From Burhinus oedicnemus (Eukaryota > Chordata > Aves > Charadriiformes > Burhinidae): 64,000 bases of DNA. Location of the stretch: NCBI GenBank assembly GCA_008921705.1, contig VFFE01007620.1, positions 523,085 through 587,084 on the forward strand. The letters are read 5' to 3'. The position numbers were made by a program, and so were the translations under genes. Position 1 is the first letter of the stretch, and every line of letters starts with the position of its first letter. Below, piece by piece: positions 43,001 through 55,000 of the stretch. The notes beneath the pieces were generated by a model. That model made no database searches and had not been told where the DNA came from. It saw only the letters and a list, made by a program, of their open reading frames with translations.

Positions 43001-46000
43001 GATTGTAACCAAAAATGGCAGGTAGCTTGCTGGGATGTCTTTTAGGGATATTGCACTGGGGGAAGCTGAACTCTGCTGCCTTATGCCACTGAAGGCAGTC
43101 ACTGATGAGGATTTGTTCCTAAATGCCTCAAGATACTTTGTGCATTTGTCACTGCACAGATGCATGCAAAGTGGCATTTTTCCACTTCTGAAACCAAAGT
43201 AATTCAATCTTGGAGTATGTTTTTATGGTAGTACTTCAGTTTTCTTCTAGCAGATTATTTCAATTTCTGCCAAATCAATTCCCATCAAAAGATAGCTAAC
43301 AGCATTAGTCAACTTCCATCAGCTTCTGTATCAACAAAAAAAAGAAGCTTCCTGCTTGAAGGGAGACTTGGGGGAAAAGTAATCTCTGAGGAATGTATGG
43401 AGCACAATGCAATCTTTGCAGTCAAATTGTGTTAGTTTCTTACATGGTGACAGAAAGAAAAACTTTCCCAGGAGACTGTAAATCAACTGTGGTCCAATCA
43501 GTCTGCTTACAAATTCTCATCATTTTGTGGGCCATCCTGCTACAGCGAAACAGGGATACTGGCTCTGAAGTCAGGCAGATTCAACAGCCCCATGTTTTAC
43601 CCTCTACACTTCTGCTCCAAAGGAAGGCATGCAAGTGAGCATGACAGACCAGGTTTGACTTTAAAAGCTGAAGGCAAAATTAAGTAGCAAAACTACATTC
43701 ATCCTTAAAGTGCCTGGCATTTTAGAGCAGTGCCTTGTAACTTGGTTATCACTTGGGCTTCTCACGAACTAGTCAGAGAACCTCTGTGTCTCCCCTCTAA
43801 TACCAGTCTGGACATGCCCTGTAGCAGAAGCAGTGGAAGATGCTCCAGGTGACACGGGAAGATGCTCCAGGTGACATTTTATAGCAGTGCCTTGTAACTT
43901 GGTTATCACTTGGGCTTCTCACGAACTAGTCAGAGAACCTCTGTGTCTCCCCTCTAATACCAGGCTGGACATGCCCTGTAGCAGAAGCAGCGGAAGATGC
44001 TCCAGGTGATACGGGAATGATTGGGGAAGGGAGGAGAAGATGCTTCCTGTTATTTAGCTGATCTGCCTGCAGAAGTGAGGGGCTGGCTGGGACTCGGGGC
44101 TTAAAGGAAGATGTGGAGAGACTGGATGGGGAAGAAAAGGGGGTCCAGCACTGATCATCTAGCGCTAGCTAGAAAATGGCCATGCCACATCATCTGAGAG
44201 TGCCAGATGCTTCCCTGCTGTCTCAGTCATGTGCTCTTGGCAGAGAAGCCCATGGCTTCTGTTCCATGCACAGCCGGCCCAGCACAGCTTGGCTCTGGCT
44301 CATCAGAGCCTGAGCACCACTACTTGAAGCCCCGCCACCTCCTCCTCCTGATGTCCCAGATCCTCTCCAAGTTTGTGATGTTCCTCATGTATTTAAATTA
44401 TAATATTTAACTGTTGTACTCGCATGTGATTAAACTGTTGTACAGTCAGATCTTTAAAAAACTGAATATATTTAGACTTGGCAAAAGACTGTAAAATCTC
44501 TAGCTTCTCCAGGAAGTTTGTTTGCTTCACAATTGCTGCTCAGTAGTGTTAATTAACCCTGTGAGGTAACGATTCATCTGGCCAGGCAGTAGTCTGAGTC
44601 ACAAAACAGACTTTTTCTTCTGGGAAAAGTGCTTGGAATGCGAAATGGAGGAGACGGATGTGCATATTCCCTGGCTCCACTGGAGCCAAAAGCAGAAGGG
44701 CAAGGAGAGTCACCTGGAGCACAGCAACACTTGCTGGAGGCAGGGTAGGGCAGGATTTGGTCTCGTGCAGCCTCAAGTAAATTTAAGTAGAGAATGAAGC
44801 ATGAAAACACCTAAGCTCCCCATGCTTGTTTGGATGTGACGCTGGTCTGTGCAGAATTTGAGGTCTGTTTGAAAAGTGCATTTTCTACAGTACCCTGGTG
44901 GATGATACACGATGCTGGAGAGAGGAGATGCAGGCAAGGAAAGGGACTGAAGGAAAGGGGAGACTTGCAGGGCTCCCCCTACCCTGAGCCGCATTCTGGT
45001 GTTCCCAAGGGTCCTTCTCAGCCTGGTTCCAAGATATCAGTGGTTACTGGTCTCTGGTGCCACCCCAGGCACAGAAGGGATTTATTTCTGTCTGTCACAA
45101 GGTTTGTTCAGCCTTTTGGTGCTGCAGTTGTCTGGTGAAGGGCTTCTCTGTGTTCCCTCTAGACTCCGCTGACACTGGGCAGACACAGAGGTCTGGCTTG
45201 GTCAAGCTGCTCTTGCTTCTACAGCTGGTGTTTCTGCAAACACTGAACAGCAAATCCCAGAGGGAGGTTACGCTAATGCAGTTGTGCTTCCAGCCCTGCC
45301 TTCCGTAGACCCCATGGAGCCAGCTCCGAAGCTTTGGGGACATTTTGCATATAGATCTGTGGGGAGGGTATTTCTTTGCAACCACTTTGAAGACCCTGAG
45401 AGCTTAGTCTGTCTCTTGGCAAAACCTAATGTGTGGGTTTTTTCCATAGTGAAATCTTCAGTTTAGGTATTTATTTACTTAGCAAGCCTTGAATTAGGAA
45501 TAGATTCATACTGAGAAATGCCACTGAGCATCTGGAGTGCATTTCATATTACCAATTCTGCTCTGCTGAAACAAAGACTGTCAGTTTGAATTTTGCCATG
45601 TTGTTGAGATTTATATGTGAAACAACAGCCCAACAGACAGTGTTTTCTCTGTCCCTGCTTTGCATGCATGACTTCTGTAGCAATCGCCTTGAAACTGGGG
45701 GAGGTGGAGAGATGCCACAAGCTAGCACTGAACCGTTATTGAATCTGGTTATAGCACTTATTTAAATGGAGCCTTGCTGTGGTGAGGACTTGAGCCATTC
45801 TGCCCTAGTGAAGGGGAATAGCGAGAGAAGGGCAAAGGGGCTTTTCCTCTGGTTTTGCTCCCAAAAGTTTGTGCTTTCTGTGTTACCCTCTAAACCTTGC
45901 TGTCTTCCCAAGGGTAATTTTGCTGTGTCTAAACTAGTCATCTTTCCTGTCCTCCTTACCTTATATTGTAGCATAAACGAGTGTTAAAAGAAATCAAAGC

Positions 46001-49000
46001 TTCATGTTCATGGTGGGTTTTTAATTCAGTTTAAAACTTGCAGTGCTTTTTTGCATTGAGGTGTTTGAAGTTAACTGAGGCATATTAGGTGAAAGCACAG
46101 TAGCTGGGCTTCTGCCTAAATACATAAGTGAAATAGTCCTGATATCTTAGTCATTGATCTCCAAAACTAATTTGCCTTGTTACAGTGAGCTACCTTGTGT
46201 TTTCCATTTATTCTGCCAGCCTACATACTAGAGATCGGGGAGAGGAACACAGTCTTGGCTCTTGGGCCATAAGCTCTGCAGAAAACGCCGTGAAACCCCT
46301 AAGCTGACATGCTCTGGTTATTCTGTGTTTGAGACTGCACCTGAGTTCTAAGGGCACCATTGTTAGAACTGCCCAGATGGCAAATATGTTTTATTCAGGA
46401 GTTTAATCCTGTCAAGTCATGCCAGGACAGACAATGAATGTGATCTGTAGTTTATCCAGTTTGTCAGACTCTACCTTTGAGCTCTGTTCTGCAGCCTGCC
46501 ACCACCGTCTGTCTTTGCAACATGGCCTTCCATCCAACCCGGAGCTTCTAGACCGACTTCCACCTGTGAGGTGTTGGCACCATACTGTATCAGTTAAACG
46601 AGATGTTAAACGTCCCTCTACAGCATGTCTGTGTGCTTTCTATTTGGTAAGAGTGAAGGTTTAGGACATTTTTTCACCAATACTTATTTTAGAGCTAGAC
46701 AGATGTTACATGACCTCCGTCAATCAGTAGACAGAGCCAGTTTTACTATTTTCAGTGTAATGGTGACCATCAGTTATTAGCTTGACTCCCAGCAATATCA
46801 AAATTTTCCAAGGGCTTTATAACTTTGAAAATATCCAGGCATGATTTTTTTTTCTCCCAAATGACACCAAGCAGATAATTAGCATTTTATACAGTTACAA
46901 GATTGTGCATTGTCCTCTGTAGAGAATATTCCCACATATGTATTAACTGAGAAAATACCCAGTTCCTTTAGCTTTGGAGTTGGTTTTGGTGGTAGATTCC
47001 TTAACTTCTGCAACAATGCGTAAGAAATCCATGTGAGGAAGGAACTGGAGACACTTTGTACCATTGGCTTCTCATCAGCAGAACATCTGTGTTTTAAGAT
47101 TTCTTGTAATATATTGGAAACAAAAGTGATTTTGTAAGAAGAAAACTGAGTGCGGGAGTCTTAACTAGCAGCTAGAGGAGGACTGGCACCAAAGTTAAAA
47201 CTGGAGATAAAATACAAATTTAAAAAGACTGATTTCAAAGCCATAATTATCCTTTAGCAGCTTTTAAATAAAAATTGACTCTCTTCTTGGACTTTTCATA
47301 CTGGGTGAGTGGGTTAGTTTGTTTTGTTGGGGGCTTTTTTTGAGAAAATCAGATTGAATTGTAATTGTTTCCCCTGGCCTTCATATATAGCAATCTGTAG
47401 CCTTGCAGAAGTTTCCTTTTACTGCCTACAATCCAAAGTCTCCCACTCCAGGACCCGTGAGAGGCTAACACGTAGCAGAGAGAGCTGACTTTCAAACTGC
47501 CTAAAGCGAAGACCAGTGAGACTGGCTGCCCTGTGCTCCTGGGATCACCTGGGGAAGTGTCATGTCCTGGTTAAGAGAAAAGATGGCAAAATTTCAGTGG
47601 GTAGTCTTTGCTTTGCTTTACATCTCAATTTCAAGGAAGCTATTCCTACGGTTTCGTGAAAATTCCCTCCCTTTTAATAAAACATTTTGTATCTAGGAGG
47701 ATTGGTAGAACAGACTCATTTAAACATGGTGACAGATGCTGGGCTGTTGCAACCTGTTGATATTCCCACAAACTGCATCAGTCCCTGTTGCCAATAGTTA
47801 GGTGTAGTTTAGCACCGTGCTTGACAGTCATGTATCTGTTCTCCAAGGAACCAGCACAGCTCATTACATATATCTTCATTGTGAAATTGCAACCTTTCAG
47901 TCTGTCTTCACAGATCTGCCTTGGAGCACAGGCAGGAAAGAAAGCGTGTGACTTTCCATCTGCTAGGAGAGGCTGCTTTTCCAGACCGAGCACAGGCTGG
48001 AGAGTCAGTGCGCTGCGCTGCCAGTAACCTCTGCCTGTGGTGTTCTGCTTGCTGCTGCTGGAGGGGGCGACTGCTGCTCCCCTCCAGGGTTTGTACTCAT
48101 TCCAAGCTGAGAAATAACCAAAAGGCCAAAGGGTTAAGAATGGTGTAGATGACTTCTTTCTTCTGATATTCCTCTGAAGGAGGGGAGGAAAATAAGGAGA
48201 AGCTGCAGTTTTGGTTCAGTTTGTAGTTCCCAGATGGGAGGGTATGAGAGGGAATTATGGCTGGTTCAGTGGTGGTTGCTGTAGCCAAGGGTGTTATTGG
48301 CCGTTCTGGAGGGCAGCTTTCAGAAATGCAGGTGGCAAATGAGCATCTGTTCTTCGTAAATCCCTTAAATGGAAAGCTGCAGTTTCCGTGTCCTGCCTCC
48401 CTCCCCATTCCTTTTACCATCATGTCGCACAATGAAAACTGTGTGTTTTGTTAGTTTATATGTGAATTGAGCATAGACAGGCTCTGGCAGCTGTAGCCGA
48501 GCTCCCAGGACCAGAGTTGTTCTTAAGCATGTTATAAACTCTCCTGTTAAACAGCAGTAACAGTTTGCTGCAGGGGTGTCATGCGCTACAAAGGGGACAG
48601 ATAGCAGAGGCGTCTGCTTTCGTTTTCTGTAGGGTTTGGGGTCATATTATTAATCAGCCCCTGGCAGGAGGGGTTACTAATCCTTCTTACACCAGGTAGG
48701 ACTTCCTTCTTCTACATGTCTTTACCTTCCCTTTCTCTCCCCAAACTCCTGCCATTGAAAGAACACTGCACCTCTTGAGTTTTCTGTGGTTGGCTCTTGT
48801 GGGATGCTGTTTAGCAGCCTCCTTAGCTCATGTTTAGGAAATGAATTATTTGTCTTCATGCATGATGCTTCTGTCCTCTTGGGTTCAGGCATGGAACTGA
48901 GATCAGCCTAAGCACAGGCCTGTTGTGCATCATCTTTATGTAATGTTTAATCCATACGCTGCCATGCTTCCCTCGAAGCCTGCTACATTATAAATAAATA

Positions 49001-52000
49001 TCTCATCTGCTGGGCTATAGTGTCCAGTGAGGATGTTTTCTGTGTTTATCTAATTAATCCTGAGCAGAGTTATTGCTCCTTTGGCTGAAGGCATCAGTAG
49101 ATGTCCAAGGGAATATTCCAACAGTACCTGGTGTAAGCATGAGCTGCTAAACAGACCAGCTAGCAGAGGGAGAATGGAGGTACGCCAGTGCATTTCTAGA
49201 TATTCAATACAGACAGTTTTCCTTCCTCCTCTCTCTGTAGTCCCTGCAGTATCTCACGTTGCAGCAGCAGTGAGTCTATTAGAGCGCAAATAAGCCTGTC
49301 CTCTCCCTTGCCTAGAGCAGGAGGTTTGCTTCTCAAGTTCAGCTAAGTTCAACTGGAAATGAGAGACATCTGCCTTTCCCATTCTGCTCCTGAAGAGATC
49401 AGAGGACAGAACTGTAGCACAGACCTGTGTGACAGATTGCTTCTGCTGTAGTAGTGCTGAGGGAAGGCTGCTCTGTGACGGGCTTTGGTGAGTCAGTGCT
49501 TCTGTTTACTTGCAGACAGCAGGTCCTGGTTTGCCTGCCACTGCCAGCCCCAGTGGTACCGGCTGCCACTGCATCCAAACAGGAGCAGGCAGAGCCTGGC
49601 CTGCTGCCAGGGGTTTCGATCCTACGCATGCTAGCAGAGGTTAGTGGTGAAACACTGTGCAGGCTGGTCTTGAAGCAGTACATTCTGCTGCTGTAGCACA
49701 GCCACAGTGGCTCTGGGACTTCCTCCCAGCAAAGGTTTGCCCACTTGCCGTGTTGTCCAGAGTGACTTGCATGACTCCGTTTCCACCTCACAGTGATCGG
49801 CTGGTCTGCGTCTGTCCCATAGCAGTGGTGCATTACTCTGCAGTAGCTCTGCAGAGGTCTGCAGCAGCACGCTTTTGTTCTACAAGGGATGTCCTGAGGC
49901 TTTCTGAAGTTCATTAACAATTTTGTAATGTTAGGTTCATTCTAGTGACTTTGGGTCAGAGCAGCTGCCTGCCTTGCTCTCTTTTTGGTTGATTGTTCCA
50001 GGTTCCTAGGGGTACCGTGAAAACAGCAGGTCCTTATCCTGCGGAAGAGAAGGAGATTTACTTAGTTTTACATTAATTGGCTCAGCTGTCATTTAAAAAA
50101 CTGAATTTGGGTACTTTTTTGTAAGGCTACTTGAACCACGGTGAAATAAGTGTCCAGCTTCAGGGGAGGAATGGCAGAAGGTGGACTTGGTGTCCATGTG
50201 GATTTGGCCCTGTAAATGAGAGAGGTGGGTGTTGCTTTTGTTCCTAGGAATCCCGAAACCTTCCCCAGGACTTCTGGCTGCATCTGCCCTGTGTTACGGA
50301 GCAGCCCCCTGGGGTAATGTGGTGCTCTGATGCTCTAATTGATGTAGCGGTATCTTTTGTGGAAGGTATGGCTCTGAGAGGCAGCGCTTAGATGGATCTC
50401 TTGGCCTGACTATTAATGGTGCCTCTGCTTACAACTGCTGTATGATCTGCTTTGCTTAGGCACTAGCTGATGATGGATTTTGTAGCTGTTAAATTAAAGA
50501 TAATTGCAGGCTTAGAAGGGCTGTGTGGTGACTACCAGAGGGGGGTGGAATATGTGCAAGCAAAATGTGCAACAGAGATTAGCATTATAGTGGTGGGATC
50601 TACAAGAACTGTAAAACAAAAAGGAACCTTTCTTCTCCTTGCTGGCCCAGATCCTCAAGGGGATAAATCATGTCTCTTGGGTTCTGTGTCTAGCCTGAGG
50701 CCTTTCCGAAGGGGCGTAAGGAAGTTGGCTGCAGATGGCTTGGAGGTGCTGAACCACTTCATACTGACCGAGACAGTAATGAGCTGGCTGGCCCTGCAGG
50801 AGCGCTGGAGGCAGAAGCTGCATTGCGGGGTGAGCAAGTGAGCTGAGTGGATTCCACTAATGCCTCCATACTGATGCCGGACTCTGAGAGCCTCCCCATA
50901 GTTCTTGAATGAAAACATGCCTTAGTGACACAGTTAAAAGGGAAAAGCCTGACAGGAGTTGTTTCCATGACAACAGAAAGAATTGCCTGCAATATTTCAG
51001 CTCATCAGCCTGGATAACATTCTGATTGATAGTTACATACGTGTGGTAGAGAGATAGCAGAAGAGGGGAGGCCAATTATATTGCATTTTCCTTGTCCTTG
51101 AATGCCTGTGGCTACAGCAGCTGTGGAGGGCAGTTTTTCCTTGCTTTTTGTTGTGTTTTTCCAAGTGAGAATGACCTGCATGTCCCTTGGAAGTGCCTGT
51201 ACAACCTGCCAGCTGCGGATATGTGACCCTTCCTGTCACAGGCTCTCTGGTTCAAAGCCTGTGCCGTGTGTGCAGGGAATATGGTCATTTGGCTCCTTGA
51301 CTGGTCATGATCAAATAGTTATTTACAATATAAAGAATATCTTGGAGGGAGGAGAAGTGAGTTTGGGCACATGCTTCCAGCATAAGCAATCTGCACTTGG
51401 GACATTCCTCTCTTCTCAGACTGTTTAATGAACATCTCAAAGGCAAGATGCAAGTGGCTTCAGGAGAGCGATGGGAACGATTCAGGCTTCAGAAAACCTG
51501 TGGTGGGTTCATTGCATCTTCCCCCAGAGCACTTCTGGGCTCACCAGCTCTGAGCTGTCTCCGAGACATTCATATGGTGAAGGGGTGGGTGGCCAGATTC
51601 TGCCCTGACTGTGCTTTGCTTGGAGCTGAGTAGTAAGGAGAGCAAGTGATGAAGGACCTGCCAGAAGAGAGGGATGGGTAAAGGTGCTGTGAGAGAGCAT
51701 GAGAAGACAAACCCAAAGCTCTGGGTAAAGTATTCCCACAGTTTTGCTGAGGTCTGGGGACAACGTGGCTCCCAAGTGGAGCAGAAGGCCCTGCCAGTGT
51801 GGAGTGGCGGGCTGCTGCTGGGAGGGAGCGTTGTGTTGCCTGGAGAAGCCAAGGCTGGTGCCAGCGCTGGTGCTCTGTGTGGTGGCGTACCCATCTCCCC
51901 CACAATGTTGTTTGTGCTCCAGGTTTTGTCCACAGTAACTTTCTTTCAAGGCTGCTCACTGCAGTTGATTTTCATTGCACAGTTGTCAGCAGGGTTTCCC

Positions 52001-55000
52001 TTTTTCCTTGGGTAGTGATTAAAAATCGAGTCAAAGACTAAAACAGCGTGATATCTGGCAAAATGTTGTTCTCTCTGCCCCTAGACCTTACCTGTTGCAG
52101 ACCGCAGCTCATCATCCACTTTGGGCAGGGCTGCTCAGAAGTCGTCTTGTCCAAGAGGCCCTTAGCTCTGCCTGGGACACAGGGCACTTCCCTGGGGCTG
52201 TGAGACAGAGCTGTAACGCAGACTGCAGCCCCCCAGGCAGCAGCAGCCACAAGCTGTCCCTTAAACCTGGACAGCAGTGTACCCCAGGCTTAGGATAACT
52301 GCAGCCTTAGGATAATTATCAGAATGTGCTTTCTAGGGTGTTTGCCGGGTCTTCCTGACTCTTGTGAAGAGCTGATGATTAATTTTTCCAGCTTCTAGCT
52401 TGGGAGCCAGCACGCTGTGCCCTGCGCAGCACCATGTTGCTGTGGCATGCGCTTACTTCCCCAAATAGGACTGGGAGTCATCTTCACAAAGCTTTTGAAC
52501 ATGCTCCTTAAACACACAAGAAGTACAAAGCAAGCTGGGTGTTTGCAGCAAATGTCCTGCAACCCCACAGGAGAGCGCCTCCCTGGGGAGAAGGACCTCG
52601 CTACCGGTAGGAGCCTGTAGGTGCAGAGAGGAGCACGCGTGTCCCTGGCTGGGAACAGCCCTTACTCTGGAGGAATGCTGAAGCCCCCTCTGCCTTCGTG
52701 GGGCCAGGCGTTCTGCCTTAATTCCAGTTGATCACACTCCTTGAAGGCAGCGATACTAGTTCTTCATGTTGGGCTTGACCCATTGGCAAAGAGAGTTTAA
52801 AGTAAATGCAACTTCAGTCAGTACCCACTGGTAGGACTGCAGCATTTTGGGTTAATAGCCCTTGGGAAATGTACTTTGGGGAAAATATTTGAGAATGAAT
52901 ATTGAATGTTCCCTTAAAAATAGATCCCCAGAGACAACAGATGCCAGATTGCTGCTCATGACGGAGGCTGTTCTCCCTGGCTCCTGTTGTAGTTTCTTGA
53001 TGATGCTTTTGCTTTGGAATATGAGCAGAAACATTCAAAATAGAAACACTGTGATTTGTTAAAATGGAACGAACATACAAGAATCTGTCATGCTCTGTCA
53101 TCTCTCCCTGGAATATGTAAATGATGCCTTTTAAAGCAGTTTGAGTATGTATGCAGCCCTACTTGCACTCATGCTCTTGTTGCAGGCTGTGGTCCCTCTA
53201 TTTGCAATTCTGTTTGCCCTCACCTGCAACTCTGAAACTGCCCTAGCACTGCTGGGGTGACACTTAACCCTTGTACCCAACTGCTTGTACCCCGCGATCG
53301 CCGACACTGCTGGGCAGTAACACAATGTCTGTTGCGTCTGGTTTCTCAGGGGATGTGGCTGCCACTGATGCGTCACCTTGCCTCACCCCCTTCCCTTTTC
53401 ATGCCTCATTTCCTAGCTTTTAGTCTGTAACATCCTACTAGGGGAAAAAATGGACCTTAGGAGAGATGCCATTAGTAGATAATAGTCATTGGCACAGTAA
53501 TCATTCCCTGTAGTAGCCACGCACAATCTGTGCCCGATCACAGCATGCTGCAGTCAGTGCTGTGCCGGGGCCCAGTAGGGATGCTGAGCGGGGCTGGGGG
53601 AGACTATCAGGAGATGACAAGAAAGGACTGGGGGGAGCTGCTGCTGCCTGGGGAAGAGCCCAGGAGAGCCTGCTCGTCTGCAGAGACTCATTACTTCTCT
53701 TCCCAGCTGGCTGCAGGGGAGTTTTCCCATCTCTTTTCTTTCTCTTTTTCTGCCTCTCCTTTTTCTTTTTTTTTTTTTTTTTTCCTCCTTCCCCCAGAGG
53801 TAACAGTACTGTTAGTCTGCCTGCCATCAGCTACAGACCCCAACAGTAAGTCATTGTGGACGTACAGGAATCTCTGTCGTTTGTTCAACAACGAGATTTT
53901 TCTTCCAAAACTAAGATGCACACAGTGGCTTCAAGCCAGAGAAAAGATGGCTAAGAAAGCCCCCAGACAGGCTGCGGACTGGCTGCTCCAGGCCCAAAGA
54001 CAGGAGCAGGGATGAATTTCTGTGTATATGAACTTGACATATTGTTGTGTGTTGTTTCTGTAACCTTCTCACTCTCTTCATCAGACAAGTTCAGAGTCTC
54101 TGTTGGATCCTCAGCAAATCCAAGCTTTTGACCAACTCTGCCGACTCAACCGAGGAACCTCCAGAGTACGTACCACCCGTTTTCCTTTCAGTTTTAAATT
54201 GGTAGAGGATATTTTGCATGTAGTCAAGCACGATATTAGCACTGGCAGCGTGAGCTTTGGCTTTTCTCTTGGGTTTCATTTAGTGCTGGCAGTTTACTGT
54301 GTGCAGAGCTGGCTGTTTCACATCACAAGGCTGCCTCTGACAGAGCTGGGGAATTCACTGGCAGTGAAACCACGGAAATGCCTCTGGCATTGAGGCTGGG
54401 CCTGAAAAGCATCCACAGTGTGAGGTTTCTCAGATTCTTTTTAGATTTGCAAATAACCTCCCCACCAGAGCACCGCACAGACCGGCCCTGGCTCTGTGCT
54501 GCAATGGCACAGAAGGCTCCCTCCTCCTGCCCCCCATGTCGTCCCAAGGAGAGTGCGGCTCCCTCTGTCCCCTGCGTTTTCCTTGTGCCTCCTGCCTGTT
54601 TTGGCTGCAGTTGTTGGCACTTTAAGCGGCACTTTCAGCTCTTTCTGGGATTGTTTTTCAATTATGTAACTTTAAAACAACCTAAAGACACCTGGAAAGT
54701 TGTTTAGTTAGGACTGTTGTCCTGCACTGAGCTCTATAGGATCACTGCATACCATATATACGCTTTTCTTTATGTATGTTAAGGTTTTTCTGATTGCTGC
54801 AGGAAGAATAGAAGCCCCCCCGTGAGCATTTTGTCTTTCTGCACCTTGCACGAGTGCTGCTAGGCAGTCTGCCCAGGCTGCCGGATGGTGATCTGTCTGG
54901 GTTTTGTCTTGCAGCTAGCTCTCCTGACAGAACTGTCTCGCAGCCATGGCAGTGAAAAGCACGGGCTGCTCAGCGTTTCCCACGGTGACCCAGCCACCAG

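Larger units (their letters stand above)
42405..54084 (+). other. VPS8: VPS8 intron region, 11.7 kb (may contain a small exon)
   Basis: This is the longest interval between confident exons. It contains a 157-bp tandem duplication (43,718-44,017), a candidate in-frame exon (47,391-47,456) and a strong but frame-breaking exon-like signal pair (53,798-53,845). A long pyrimidine tract lies at about 53,733-53,795. Many open frames on both strands in its GC-richer parts (49.4-52.3 kb) show no recognisable homology. No CR1 was seen. Confidence 0.75.

Noticed and set aside
49399..49920. 173-codon minus-strand open frame in the 11.7-kb intron
   Set aside because: No homology, no splice sites or promoter, and similar-length frames occur on the other strand at the same place. 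The composition is low-complexity Ser/Thr/Cys-rich.
51509..52041. Cluster of overlapping open frames of 113-146 codons on both strands
   Set aside because: Five or more frames open over the same GC-rich bases indicate low stop density rather than genes. No homology was recognised.
53530..54015. 161-codon plus-strand open frame just before exon w26
   Set aside because: It runs through a poly(T) tract coding a run of Phe and does not join exon w26 in frame. Only the splice-site pair inside it is kept as a finding.
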